Program-made: the position numbers and the translations under genes
From: Chrysaora quinquecirrha
Lineage: Eukaryota; Cnidaria; Scyphozoa; Semaeostomeae; Pelagiidae
DNA length: 64,000 nucleotides
Direction: 5' to 3'
NCBI GenBank assembly: GCA_014526335.1
Contig: JACTAT010000101.1
Coordinates: forward strand, 472,076 to 536,075
Notes under the pieces: generated by a model
Seen by the model: the letters and a program-made list of their open reading frames with translations, nothing else
What the model was told of the DNA's origin: nothing
The model's database searches: none
Part shown: positions 23,085-34,687 of the stretch, piece by piece
Layout: the number at the start of each line of letters is the position of its first letter
Numbering within the stretch: position 1 is the stretch's first letter

Positions 23085-23235
23085 GGGTACTTTGAGGGAA
23101 GAATCTTTCGCGGAAAGGAACTTGCGCGGGAAAAAGGTTTCGTGACTAAAAAAACGCAAAATTTTTGGCATTAACTTTCGCGAATCAGAAAACCGGTTAA
23201 GTTTCGCGGGGGAAAACTTTCGGGGTTTCACAGAA
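23085..23235. repeat. Dispersed TTCGCG-rich repeat
   Basis: Contains GGGAAGAATCTTTCG and GCGAAACTTTC-type words, shared with 28495-28860. About 120 bp upstream of the GKAP1-like start codon. Confidence 0.45.
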
Positions 23236-23353
23236 CTGAAACAATAAAGGGTCTCTCGAAGTAGACTTACTACATAGGTCGTAGTTATCGCTATTGAATT
23301 GAATTGCTGGACACTCAAACTGACTCTCAAAGTGAGGCTGCTCAGATAAAAAC

Positions 23354-26300
23354 ATGGCGGACAGAAAAAAGCATGTTGTGCCTAACATTGCAACTTCTTC
23401 ACGTTTTGCTGTGTTTGAAACTGAGAAAACTGACAGTAGCGAAGATGAGTTGGTTATATCAGGAACCAGTAACACCCAGGAACAAAAGAAAAAGAATAAA
23501 AACGCAAAGAAGCGTGCAAGAAAAAAGAAGAAAGCTGCAGCTGAAAATGCAGCAACAAACGAGGTCCATACAGATTGATATTCTAATGTTTAGCCCATTC
23601 TTCTACTGAAAAGCTGAGGGTATACTACTTAATTAACGCGACCCACATTAAATAGTAAATACTTACGTATGCTCTGCAGTGGCTTACAATTAATTGCCAA
23701 TTGTTGCATTCACTTTCAGATGTTGACGTTGTCGTTGTGAATTAGAACTTGCTTTTATCACCTCTATATAGAGGGTGGTAAAGGGGGGCCAGGATCACAA
23801 ATCACGGGGACAAAATTGTTTGTCATTCACATTTTGCATTAAAAAGATACTGCGTTTCACATTTCTCAGTTAGAAAAAAGATCAATCGCATTTCACGAAG
23901 ACCTTTTGCCACCCTGTTTCACCTTTCCAGATAAAAAAAATATGGTCAATCATGTTTCCTGGAATACCCTTTATGACCCTCTATATAGCTCACTTCGGTA
24001 GAATTGAAATTTTTCGAAATCGCAAGATATCAATTTTTCGATGCAGAAATTGTATAAAGCACCCAAAAATTAATCTAGGTGCAAAGTTTTACTACCTAAA
24101 CACTTGTATTATCAATTTTATGAGCATTCCAAGTTTACGTTTTTATCACTCCACATAACGTATGTGCAGTACAGCGGTGGTCGTGCAGTACAGGGGAGGG
24201 ATATCATCAGTACGGCAGAGGGATAACATGAGTACAGCGATGGAGGTTATGTACAGCGATGGCATACCATGAGCACAGTGGAGGGTGATTTCCCACTGCT
24301 GTCTGCACAACCACCACTCTACTGCACAACCACAGCTGTACCGCACATTCCTTACGTGGGGAGTTTATAAGAAGTTTCACTAAGTTCATTTTTGTGGTCA
24401 AAGTCTTTATGAAATTGGGAGCTTTGAATGCTGATAGAATTAAGAACACAGGTGCTAGGACAGTAAAACTTTACACCTAGACTAAGTTTTTGATTCTTTA
24501 TAAGATTTTATAAAATCGAAAACTAGATATCTTGTGATTTCCAAAAATTTTAATGCTGTTAGCCGTCTGCCCAAGTGATCTATTTTATACTTATTATTAG
24601 ATAAAATAGGTATCAGCAACTTTCTTATAAGGAAAGACTGCAAGTTCTGAAATTGCCAATTCTGGAGTATAGACGAAAACGTGGAGACATGATTACCACA
24701 TACAAACTGTTCCATGGCCTAACTGACGCGGACCCATTAAAGTTCTTAAAGTGTGTCAACAAGACTAGGGGCCACAGATACAAAATAGTTTTAAATAAAT
24801 GCAGATTAGATATTAGAAAAAATTGTTATTCGCAGCGTATCGTTAAGGAATGGAACTCTTTACCAGTATATTAGTTGTAGTAGCAGTACTCAACCAGGGT
24901 TTTATAGGCCTTGGCCTTCCAGCCCCTTTTAATACTTGTATTATATTATACTATAAGATGACATGTTGAGAGTATTAATTTGCAATTTGTCTCAGTTAAG
25001 GAACATGGCATTTGGTAAAGCTGCTCCAGGGGCAAAACAAAAAGTTCATACAAATATTGATGGAGAGAAAAAAGTCCACCATGAGAAAACAATAATTTCA
25101 AACAAAGAAGAGGAAAAACCACCGTCATTGCTGAAAGATGATTTTGAAAAATGGACAGAAGTTGATGAGCAGGTCAAAACCATATATTTCTTTTCTTTTA
25201 GATAGTTCTCAACTAATAGTAACAAATATCTTTTTGCCAAAAAAGAGAAATTAATTATTATGGTATCTTCCAAGTCCATGATTTGAAAAGTTAAAAAGCT
25301 TAAGATAAAGCTTGCAAAATTCTTGACAGCTCTTAATAAAGCTAAAGATAAAACTCTTAAAAACTTAAGTCTACAACCTTGTTTCATTCTGGGACCCCCT
25401 TGAAAAGGCGCACAAGATTCCTGTGAAGTTGATTGAAGTTCCAAAAAGGTGTGTAAGATTGCAAGGTGTGAACTGTCCTCGATTATCTCATTCAACAATA
25501 TATTCAATGGCTCTTTCTTCAGAACGACAAAAGACAGGATCATTCTGATCAGCTTGAACTTTGGTCATGTGTCAAATTATTGTGGCTATGCAGGGGTTGA
25601 ACATCAGTTTTCTGTTTATGAAATTTTGACACGAAAAGTAAAAAGAATCCATTTTGATGTTTTGGAATTCTTTAAGGATTGTAAAAGATTTTCAAGATTT
25701 AATAGGATTCTGTTCCGAAAGATTCCAGCAAATTGTAAAGATTCTTAAAGATTCTGAAAGGATTCTTTGGAGAGGTGTATGAGGTTCTTGGAGTGATTTG
25801 CCCCTGGATAATTTCCACATTATTTTGTATTTTAAAGGGAAAACACAAGTTTTAGCTTTATCGTTGTAAAAACAAACCCTGGCAACAAAGAAACACGTTA
25901 ATAACTTGTGAAGCACAGTTGTTTAACAGACAAAATGTTGTATTAATATAAAATGTAAATTTTTTATTTCACTTTACAATGTATGCATGTTTGTCATGAA
26001 TGAGGAGTGCTAGAATAGATTTTTCCGCAACTTGCGTAAGGATAGATTTTTCCACAAGTGGATACCCCAATAGGTAGGATTCAAACCAGGACTGCATGAT
26101 TAGAGAACTAACAATGTTTCCTCTGAGCTATAGAGCTCAATGAAATCGGCAAGTAACTCTCCAAGTCATACAGCCTACAGCTCTTCTCTAGGGTCTAGGC
26201 TGTAGGACTTGGAGAGTTAGTCTATGATTTCATTGAGCTCTATAACTTAGAGGAAATAGCCGAGAGGAAACACTGTTGGCTCTTTGGTCATGCAGTCCTG

Positions 26301-28178
26301 GTTCGAATCCTACCTAACGTTGATACAAAACGTTGGCTATACCTTATATTATGGAAAAAGATTGAAATGGTTAGCTAATGATTAATTGAAAAATTCTTTT
26401 TTATTTTAGATTGTATTGAACCAATTCCAAAAAGATTTACAGGTGAGAAGATTTTTCATTCCACACACAATTTTTGACGTATTTTAGTTTATTCTAGTTC
26501 CTATCTGGTAAAAACCTTTCACTTAATGAAGAAGGCTACAAACACTCTCAAGTTGTGTTTCTACTTAACTTTAGGAAGCAGTTCGTTTGAGTGTAGTAGA
26601 GGAAGAAGCACGAAAGAAAACAATGGTGGGTAGTCATTTAATTAGCCAAAATTATGCGTAGCAGTTTTTCATTACTAGATTATTCGCAATGAAGATAAAT
26701 CTTCCGGCTCACAAGCATATTTTTTAAGACTACGTTGATATGTTGCCTGCCCAATTTGAAAATGGAACAAAAATGTTACAGGTTGGCACGGAAAGTTGGT
26801 ACGGATTGGTACGGAAAGTTGAACTCATTTCAACTCTCCCTTTGCTTACGACTAATGATCACCGACTGTCGTAATGATCGTGAGAGTAATGACACCGAGT
26901 AATGTAAGGTAGATAGAGTAATTATATCCACCTTTGTTTTCTTAGCTCGAGTCAATGCAAGCAAGGAAACACAAGAAAGAACATGTTGTCAAATTATCAC
27001 TTGATGAATTTCAGAACAGAAATGCAAAACCCATCCAAAATGGACACCATGAAACGATTAATGGTCAGTGAATTTAAAACTATTTCTCATCTTTTTCATG
27101 TTCATATTTGTCTGCAATCTTCTTTGTCTAATAAATGCCAGTTAAGTAAGTGTAAAGGCTTGGCTAAGCTAGGAGTCATGTCGCACGCGGCATTGTCACT
27201 TCTCAAACTTTGTAGTGTGCGACAAAATTTGTAGCAAAAGACATGCAAATAATCACGGGAGACAACAGAAACATTTCGTGTCTTCACAACCCGGAGGACA
27301 AGTTGCTCGCTAGTCACTCGCTTGTTTAGCCACCCTGGGAGACCTGCTGAGTACAATTTCGCGCAACAAGATTCCAAGCTTAGCCACTGCTTAAGAGGTT
27401 TTTGGGATTTGCAGCAGCTAGCCATGTAAAGAAGTTGACTACTGCTTCTTTGTTGCCTGTAATTCAACAAGTGTCGCTCTTAAGCTGACAAGCATGATTT
27501 CTTATCGCAGCAACTTGAATTGCATAAATCCTTTATCAGTAGTTTTACTTCTGGTAAGACACACCAAGAAAAAAGCAGCTTAATATGCGTAAGAATTGTG
27601 TTGAGTTAGTAGCTACTATGTTTTTGATGTAGCAGTCTCAGAATATGAACTATTCATTTCATTGTGTTTTCCTCATAACTAATTTTTTAAGCAGTTTTTA
27701 CTTTCAAGTGTATGTATTTAACAGCATTCTTACGTGTATTTAACTGTTTCTTACTTGATGTGTCTTACCTGCCATTTTGTGTTATACCTCAAAATTAATT
27801 ATTTTCCCAACTTGCTTCGACACAAGCATCTTTGAATCCGGTGGGTTGCCTGTAATAAGTCTTTTTCTTCGAAATGATAACTTGTCTAGGCCAGCGGCTG
27901 ATCTAGAAAATTGTTTGAGATTAATAAACGACATAGTCAAAGCAAGGTCCAGGGGTCTTCGAAAATCCCCAGAAAATAATCGCCTCCTTCCATTAATTCT
28001 AAACTTGAAAGTATTCTCTAATAATTCACATGTCAAGAAAGGTCTAATTGAAGCTCTAATACATGTTGTCTTGCAAGGTAATGAAGCTATTGATGACTGG
28101 GATGCTGAACAACTACCGCAACAAGTTGAAGTAGAGATAAAACGCGAAAAACAAAGGAAAAGAAAAAGAAACATGTAG
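23354..28178 (+). CDS. GKAP1: GKAP1-like protein (cGMP-kinase anchoring), N-terminal half
   Basis: Exons: 23354-23563 (ATG in AACATGG context), 24996-25172, 26410-26442, 26575-26625, 26946-27063 and, less surely, 28078-28178. Phases are 0, 0, 0, 0, 1. Recognisable GKAP1 landmarks run in order: an N-terminal SSRFAVFE (SRFALL-like), a long Lys/Arg run, LRNMAFGK (LRNLAFKK in vertebrates), a KWTEVDEQ segment, a short exon for a Leu-rich helix (EAVRLSVVEEEARKK) and VVKLSLDEFQ. Family knowledge: GKAP1 is a Golgi-associated coiled-coil scaffold for cGMP-dependent kinase I. The first donor (GTCCAT) is weak, but the junction falls exactly where the homologue demands. The last exon as read ends at TAG 28176. 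The C-terminal coiled coil of the family was not found, so the gene is truncated, or more exons lie downstream. Confidence 0.78.
23985..24620. mobile_element. MITE family W, interrupted by a palindromic insert
   Basis: Left part 23985-24157 and right part 24358-24620 together match the intact element at 63179-63568 (GTATAAAGCACCCAAAAATTA, GGTCAAAGTCTTTATGAA, TAAGAACACAGGTGCTAGGA). The middle, 24158-24358, is a separate palindromic GTACAGCGGTGG insert. Other copies: 50255-50530 and a partial at 54645-54745. In intron 1 of the GKAP1-like gene. Confidence 0.75.
24158..24358. mobile_element. Palindromic GTACAGCGGTGG element
   Basis: The ends read ACGTATGTGCAGTACAGCGG at the left and the near complement (CTGTACCGCACATTCCTTACGT) at the right. 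The interior is made of degenerate CAGTACAGCG(G/A)TGGAGG units. It interrupts MITE W, which marks it as a younger insertion. Confidence 0.7.
24631..24874 (+). mobile_element. LINE reverse-transcriptase ORF C-terminus, fragment
   Basis: An open reading of about 80 codons ending in TAG at 24874 carries classic CR1/jockey-type ORF2 C-terminal signatures: ERLQVLKLPILEYRRKRGDM, then TRGHRYK, then DIRKNCYSQRIVKEWNSLP. It is 5'-truncated and its upstream edge abuts MITE W. Same strand as the host gene, inside intron 1 of the GKAP1-like gene. No catalytic RT motifs remain. Confidence 0.85.
26020..26345. mobile_element. tRNA-derived SINE family 2, head-to-head pair
   Basis: The right half carries a B box GGTTCGAATCC at about 26301 preceded by CAGTCCT and GAGCTCTATAACTTAGAGG (box A position). 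The left half is an inverted copy (GGATTCAAACCAGGACTGCAT at about 26077), with a short hinge near 26190. Further copies are at 31615-32030 and 45690-45845. It lies in an intron of the GKAP1-like gene. Confidence 0.75.
27160..27386. mobile_element. MITE with TGGCTAAGCT ends, copy 1
   Basis: Left TGGCTAAGCTAGGAGTCATG and right AAGCTTAGCCA are inverted ends. The interior has GCGACAAAATTTGTAGCAA and GTTTAGCCACCCTGGGAGA. A second copy is at 32441-32703. Intronic in the GKAP1-like gene. Confidence 0.75.
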
Positions 28179-28494
28179 AAAAACAGAATCACAATAAAGA
28201 TGCGATTGTTCAAGATGTAAATAGTGAATCTGTAAGAAAAATGTTTTATTATCACGCCTTACTCTTTGAAACTTTTACAAGACCTGTCAATCAAAAACCT
28301 CAGCTGACATTTCCTTGCGTTTAACATTTTTCTATGATCTAACCCAAATGATAACTGTAATCAGTAGAAATAGGTAGAAAGAAAGAAAGGCACAGCATCA
28401 TGTGCAGGCAATGAATTGTCAAAGTTGAGCTGCGAAGCAAGAACACATGCGAAACAACAGAAGTAATCTTATGAAACGTAACAGTGTGCGCTTA

Positions 28495-28860
28495 ACAAGG
28501 GAAGAATCTTTCGGGGGCAGAAACTTTCGCGTTTTTCGCGTTTTTGGTCGAAGTTCGCGAAAGTTTATTGCGCGAAATTTTCCAAAATATCTAATTCGCG
28601 AAACTTAATTCCAGCGAAAGTTTCTTAAACAAGATATTCGCGAATGTTTATCACGAAAGAAAATTTTTCCAGAAACTTTGCTTAGTTTAATGTTTTGCCA
28701 GGCGATTTCGTGTCTAATATTCTTGGAATGTTGAAACACAAAATATTATGTTGGAAATCCCATTAAGAAGTCAAATTCACTGGATTTTATTTCCATGAAA
28801 CATACTTTTCATGCTGTGAAACGCGAAAGTTCCTTCCCGCGAAACTTCCCATTTTTGTTC
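28495..28860. repeat. Dispersed TTCGCG-rich repeat, longer copy
   Basis: Starts GGGAAGAATCTTTCG and contains many inverted TTTCGCG / CGCGAAA words up to GCGAAACTTCCC at about 28848. Shares its start with 23085-23235. Confidence 0.5.
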
Positions 28861-28870
28861 TCAAAATCTA

Positions 28871-30450
28871 GTCTGAATAATTCTGGTACTTGAATTGAGT
28901 CTATTGAATAGTTTAGATCTTGTATTTGATATCTTGTATACGTAGATTTGATCGTCGTTAATTCATGTTTAAGTTCTAGTTTGACTTGCTAGTACTTTGT
29001 ATCTGTTTACAAAACGTACTTGAGTCATTCTGATTTATACTCTTCCTGATTCTTTGCGTTTCTAACCCTGTTCTATTCATTCAGTTCTGTCTGAAGATAA
29101 CTTCTATTTCTTACCAGGATAGAATTTCTTGAAGATTCTGTCTACTGCTTTGCTGATAGTTCTTTTCTGGTCTTTCAAGGTACTGGTCTCTTGAGACAAT
29201 GTAAATCGTTGTACTTCTGAATCTAATGGTGAAATTTGTATAGATTTGAATAATTTACGATTATTATGTCAATTTCTTTGTTTAGACTGAATTTCAATGT
29301 GATTATCTTACAGATAGAATTTAATTTCGGAATCTCGATTCTCAGTTTGAGTCCCAATAATAGGACTTTGTTATGTAGTAATGTAGTAACGATGATAATA
29401 CGATTTACATCTGAAAACTTTCAGATATTTCAAAATTTGCGGTATTCTAGTTCACGAGAATTTGGAATAGACCAACAACAACGAATTTAAACAACCGTAA
29501 AACAGTCACCTGAATTGCGAAACCGTTCACCAACTAGATTCGGAAACGCACGAATTGATAGACAGAAATCAGCATACATTGAAAACTGTAACTCGTACGA
29601 ATCTAAACCCCATTAGTAGGTTAGATACTAATAACCTCGAGTCTGGTATACTGTTAAGTCTGAAATCTTTAAGCAAAATCTTAACGTTAACAAACGTATT
29701 CTTAAGATTGCTAAAGATTCCTTAAACCTGTTACTGCATGAGCTAGTTTTGAGTAACTCTAACCAGTTTTATCTAATGCTTAAATCTGTTAAATCACTCA
29801 TGTTAGCAGTAATCCATGATACCCAAACTAGTTTAGATAACAAGTTTACACTTCTATTGAAAAGTTCAAGTAGAATGACTATCGTTAGTGCAAGTTTTAG
29901 CTTAGTGCAAATTTCTATAGGTCTTACTGCAATGCATTACAGTGATTATCAATTTACACTATCCTAATTACACGATTACGACTTGCAAAGTCTTCTGTGT
30001 CCATAACCTATTAGGCGTTATTTAAAGTTTCCATTTATCGACTATATCATGTATTAATTCATTAATAGACTAAAGACTTATACATAAGTTATTACAGTGC
30101 AAGTATTTCTGTTCAAATTTAAGTATCAACTTAGTCAATTCAACTAGACACATACATAGCAGTTCTATAAACCTTAGGTCTAGTAACCTGCTTTAACTCA
30201 TTGCATGCAATGCAAGACATAATCGAATTGAATGACATTATAAACAGTCTGCAAACTGTGATTTCAAAACTTAGGCTTGTGCAGTCTTCAAAATCTTACT
30301 TATCGAATTCGAAAAGACTTACATAATCAATCCTGTCATGATTAGACATTTTGCTCTTTATTCTTGGTCAAGGTGAAAGTAAGTATCACTGAGAATTGCA
30401 GAATGATTGCCGTTTAAGTTATTTTCAATTTGTAGTCTTTGGGTAGGTAC
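28871..30450. other. Intergenic, AT-rich, nothing recognised
   Basis: No exon with splice support and no repeat family recognised. If the GKAP1-like coiled-coil exons exist, this is where they would be expected, but none was found by eye. Confidence 0.35.
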
Positions 30451-30459
30451 AAATTTTCA

Positions 30460-30790
30460 AAATTGCGAGACAGAGCTGAAACATCTTTGGACATAGCTTT
30501 TCTTGTCCGATATTCCTCGGAGTATAAACGTCAAAAAACAGACGGAAACAATGATAAAAATTTTGGTATCCGTCCATTTCAAAACAAAAGGCCGGTTTTG
30601 TGTAGACAGAAAGCGTTCGTTTTTGTGGACTCTACACCTAGTTTAATTGTTCATTCCGCTGTATCCTGCGAGTTGATTGTTGTTCAAAACAAAATACCAT
30701 TCCAGTTTCACTTTTGTAAGTGGGTATATATTCCGACTTAGTCAATTATTTATGTCTGTCTCTGACGTTCATACTTTGAGGAGTGTCAGA
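30460..30790. repeat. Dispersed 'GCTGAAACATCT' repeat
   Basis: GAGCTGAAACATCTTTGGACATA and the following 'cgtc(a)gaaac' words recur, diverged, at 38210-38330 and 45160-45250. The open frame through it is not a gene. Confidence 0.4.
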
Positions 30791-30939
30791 CGAAAAAAGC
30801 TTTAGAATGTGTCCGACAATTTTTCCGATTTTTGGAGAATCAAAGATCAGGCTGGTGGTTAACATTCAGTGCGAGATGAGCTACTGCGCTTATGGAATCT
30901 TAGAAGTTTGTCTTATGTCTACACGAATGATGCCACTGA

Positions 30940-31150
30940 ACCTTTTTGGCTATGTTCAACTGAGTGGCCAAATGAACTGAAATTACCTCTAAACGAATTT
31001 GCTCACCAAACATTTTTGACTCAGATCAAACGTTCACTGAACAATGGTCAGTGACTGAACAAGGGGACCAAATGAACTTGGTTTTTCACTGAAGTTCAAT
31101 TTTGGCAGATGATCAGTAAAATGTTCAGTTCATTTGTCCATGGCCGAATC
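30940..31150. repeat. GTTCAGTG-family MITE fragment
   Basis: Carries TGAGTGGCCAAATGAACTGAA and GTTCAGTTCATTTG words as at 21165-21535 and 48775-49165. Confidence 0.55.
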
Positions 31151-31614
31151 TCAACCGTCAAATCGATTTTGGCCCTGGTACCGGCCACAAAATCTGCCAA
31201 AATACTGGCAATTTTGGCCTAGGCATAAAAACAAGATGTAGATTCCGAAAGCAGATGTTCTTAGAAAGGAAATGCAAAGAATTTCATTGATAACTATCAG
31301 GCAAGATACAATATCGCATGTAGCATCATTTTTTGGTTTTTATAGATGTTTTTACATAGTTTTCGGCTTTTTGGTGTGAAATTTTGAAGAAACTGTGACG
31401 TCACTTAAAATTTCTATTGTTTGAACAGCCAATCAAATTGCGAATAGACAAGGCCGATACCAGGGTCGAATATGGACAGCGGAATTTCACGTAGAGGCCT
31501 AGTCACCCTGGGGACGAGGTTGCATTTTGAAGCTGAAATGGGAATGAAAATATGAACATCGAGGCTTAGGTCATATTTCCTGGCTCTTGTACAGAAATAG
31601 AGCATTTCTTCTAT

Positions 31615-32030
31615 CCCTGTCCCATATCGTCAAACGAGAAAAGAGCCTATGGCTGTATGACTTGAAGAGTTAATCGACGATTTTATTCGTCTCTATTGCT
31701 CCATAGAAACGTCGCTGGCTCTCTGGCCTTGCAGTTTAGGTTCGAATCCCATTAATTGTTGTGTGCCACTTGTGGAAAAATTTAACTTTATATTCGCCAT
31801 TTATGAAAAATATGTACAAATATGTATTGTGCTGAAGAAGGCTCAACATAGCCGAAACACGAAGATGTCAAACGGGAGAGGAGCCTTCGGCTGTATGACT
31901 TAGAGAGTTATTCGGCGATTTCATTGAGCTCTACGGCCTAGTGGAAATGTCGTTGGCTGTCTGCTTATGCAGTCCAGGTTCGAATCCCATCTGTTTTGGT
32001 GCGCCATTTGTGGATTTCAATATTGAATGC
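31615..32030 (+). mobile_element. tRNA-derived SINE family 2, two direct copies
   Basis: Both copies have a 5' block GAGCCT(A/T)(T/C)GGCTGTATGACTT, a box-A-like region (CTACGGCCTAGTGG in the second) and a B box AGGTTCGAATCCCAT at about 31738 and 31977. They are direct repeats about 240 bp apart. Related copies are at 26020-26345 and 45690-45845. Confidence 0.75.
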
Positions 32031-32440
32031 GCTCTTAGCAAGAGTTTCGATAAGATTAGTACTTCTAATGGCGTGACAAGAAGTAGGTCATCTGGAAGCC
32101 TGTTTTTTTATGTATCGTTTCTGTAATGACTTAATCTTCTTTGAAATTCATTTTCAGGGTGGTCCGGGAAGGACGAAAAAACATTCTTCATGTGAACAAG
32201 AATTTTAACAGTTCTATAAATGTTGTTTTACATATAGTTACTATTGTTTTTCATGTGTAGTTTTCCATATATTTTTCTATTGAAGTTTCCGCACGTTATG
32301 TCATTTAATAATGTCCGTTTCGTTTCTGTTGAATTTGTATGATTTGATTTTGCTAAATCTGTCTATTGTTATCTTGTCTTACAAATCAGTAAACGAAAAA
32401 TTGTCAGCAACGTACTTATCAAGAAGCAACAATAAAGGCC

Positions 32441-32703
32441 TGGCTAAACTAGACGACATGTCGCGGGCGACATTGATGTCCCGTTGGTGTCCCCCAGTTT
32501 AGCCACCTCGGAAACTTTGTATCATGCGACAAAATTTGTAGCAAGAGACACATAAGTGTTTCTGGGAGACAACAGAAACATTTCTTGTCTCCGTGACATG
32601 CAAATAACCCGAGAGACACGTTGCTCGCTTGTCACTCGCATGTTTAGCCACCCTGGGAGACATGCCGAAAACAGTGTCGCGCGCGACAAGTCTCCTAGTT
32701 TAG
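32441..32703. mobile_element. MITE with TGGCTAAACT ends, copy 2
   Basis: TGGCTAAACTAGACGACATG at the left and GACAAGTCTCCTAGTTTA at the right are inverted ends, with GTCGCGCGCGAC close to the right end. Same family as 27160-27386. Confidence 0.8.
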
Positions 32704-32709
32704 TACATA

Positions 32710-33280
32710 TATAGCTAAATACAAATCATAAATATCTATGCCTAAAGCATTTGTGCCGTGTTCAAACGGATTCTGTCCTTTGATATGGATGATAAAAACA
32801 ACCATTGTTCAAATGGTTGTGCCAAATGAAATGTATATACTTTTTCTATCTAATAAATAAATCAATAGTGAATTCACCTGGTCTGAATCTCCGCTCGGAA
32901 TAATTCTTCATACAGCAACATGTTAATTACTTTTTCGAATCAACTGCCAGATTCTTGATTTTGTTTGCGACGATTTCGAGTTCAGGGTTTCTCAGGTCAT
33001 TCGTTTCGCAATGGATTAGTAGACAGTCTGATTTTCTGTTCGGCATTGGTATAGTATTAGCATAGTATTAGGATTCCATATCCTTGGTGGTTGCTCTATT
33101 GTTTCTCAATTCTTTTGATTCTTGTTTTTTTACTCCTATTTTCGATGGAGTCTTCGAATAATTTTATGACTTGAATTCTCTCTTTTTTCTCCCTACTTTC
33201 TCACTCGGTCTGTTTCAAGTGACAGAGCATCTAAAGCAGGATCCTTAGATTTGATGTTTGCAACTAAGGGCTGTTCTTTT
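32710..33280. other. Intergenic, nothing recognised
   Basis: AT-rich; no exon or repeat family identified. Confidence 0.35.
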
Positions 33281-33289
33281 TTTGTCTTT

Positions 33290-33500
33290 GAGATTTTCTT
33301 ATGAGCCAACGTGCCAGAGCTTTCTGCGCACCAACGTGCCATATTTTCTTAGGTGTCAACGTGTCAAAGCTTTGTACGTGCAAAAGTGCCTCTGTGCCAT
33401 ATTTGCTTATGCGCCACGTGCTAAAGCTTTCTATTATGTGCCATCATGCCTCCGTGCTATATTTTCTTGCATGTCAACGTGCCAAAGCTTTTTATGAGCT
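33290..33500. repeat. Degenerate minisatellite, CAACGTGCCAAAGCTTT
   Basis: The words CAACGTGCCA, AAAGCTTT and CATATTTTCTTA recur at intervals of about 80 bp (near 33308, 33357, 33420 and 33476). Open frames across it are repeat-driven. Confidence 0.65.
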
Positions 33501-33617
33501 TACGTGCAATATTTTTCGAAAACTAAAAGAGGTCCTTCTGTTTGGGTTAAGCGTTACACAGTGGTCAAGCAGTTTTAAAATGCAAAGATTCCACAAGTTG
33601 TTTGGACTTGAAATTTC

Positions 33618-33842
33618 CAATAGAGGTCTCCGCAAAAGATGGCCGCCGCTTCTTTCAATCCCTTGTTTTTCTTAAGGTTTTTCGAAGGGAATTCTGGAAA
33701 TAACTTCCTTACCTACAAATTCAACGTCTGCAGCTATGTACAATACGTAACTAGGGAAATTATTCCAAGAATTTCTTTCGAAAATCCTTAATGAAAACAG
33801 TAGGCAAAAACGGCGGCCATCTTTTGGGGGGAGCGTCTATTG
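33618..33842. mobile_element. MITE family X, uninterrupted copy
   Basis: Ends ATAGAGGTCTCCGCAAAAGA and GGGGGAGCGTCTATT. It matches 16460-16858 on both sides of the MITE Y insertion there and so shows the empty target site (TTCAATCCCTTG near 33653). Confidence 0.8.
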
Positions 33843-34687
33843 ACGTGCTACTCTTGAAAAATTTCCAATATTGATTTTGCAGCAATATCTTAAAATATTT
33901 TTGCCTGTTTCTTATTACAAACGAATTGAGGTTTCTGGATTCTGGATTCGGAGACCTGGATTCTTTTTTGCGGCACATTAAAAAGCAGAGAGCTAATGCG
34001 AACTCAGTGTGTAGATCATTGGAGAGGACACATGGCCTAGAGAAGACGACAGTAACGCACGCTGCAACTAACAACGATTACGTATAGCTCAAGCAACTGA
34101 AAGTATTGAACCTGTTCCTTCTCGAGGTAGCAGCTCCTTGAGGATAGGAAATAACATACTGGAAGGATCATTGTGCTCTCGCTCGCTAAAGAGATTATAT
34201 GAAAAACAAAGACGGAACGTTGCGGCAGAGCGTTATCGTGCCAATCCGATATATGACGCTCCGAGACCTTGTTTATATTAAAATAAATCTGTAAAGCCGA
34301 GTAAGTATAATAGCATCATAAACTAGCATCGGTATTCAGCGTGACAACGATGATATTAAGGGCGTGTTCTTCTAAACCAATTCTTTTTTCGGAATTTGTT
34401 TTTCGAAGCCATTCTTGTGTCTGTCATCAAAAGCAGATGGTTTCGGAGGCTTTCGAGAGATTCGGTTTGCAGTTCGAACAAGACTTCAATTTGACCAGTT
34501 GCCAGGAGACATTCCATGAATGGGTCTGGGGACGAGGAAAGCAAGAATTTTGGCGCGAAAGTTTTTAGGAATTCAAGAATTCGATGGCGTTATGCTTATT
34601 CATGCATGGATATGATATATATTTACATTCATGTCCTCGATCATTGTTACGTCCTGCTAAATACTTTGAATCATAGGTACTGTCATA

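Noticed and set aside
26020..26345. Functional tRNA genes at the box A/B sequences (also 31738, 31977, 45800)
   Set aside because: No acceptor stem or full cloverleaf; repeated with a common non-tRNA 5' block, so SINEs.
27777..28077. Plus-strand ORF upstream of the sixth GKAP1-like exon (RLINDIVKARSRGLRKSPEN)
   Set aside because: Open on both strands, with no acceptor giving a matching phase and no GKAP1 counterpart. Possibly an unrelated exon, but not supportable.
30439..30741. 100-codon plus-strand ORF
   Set aside because: Matches a dispersed repeat present at 38210 and 45160, so not a unique gene.
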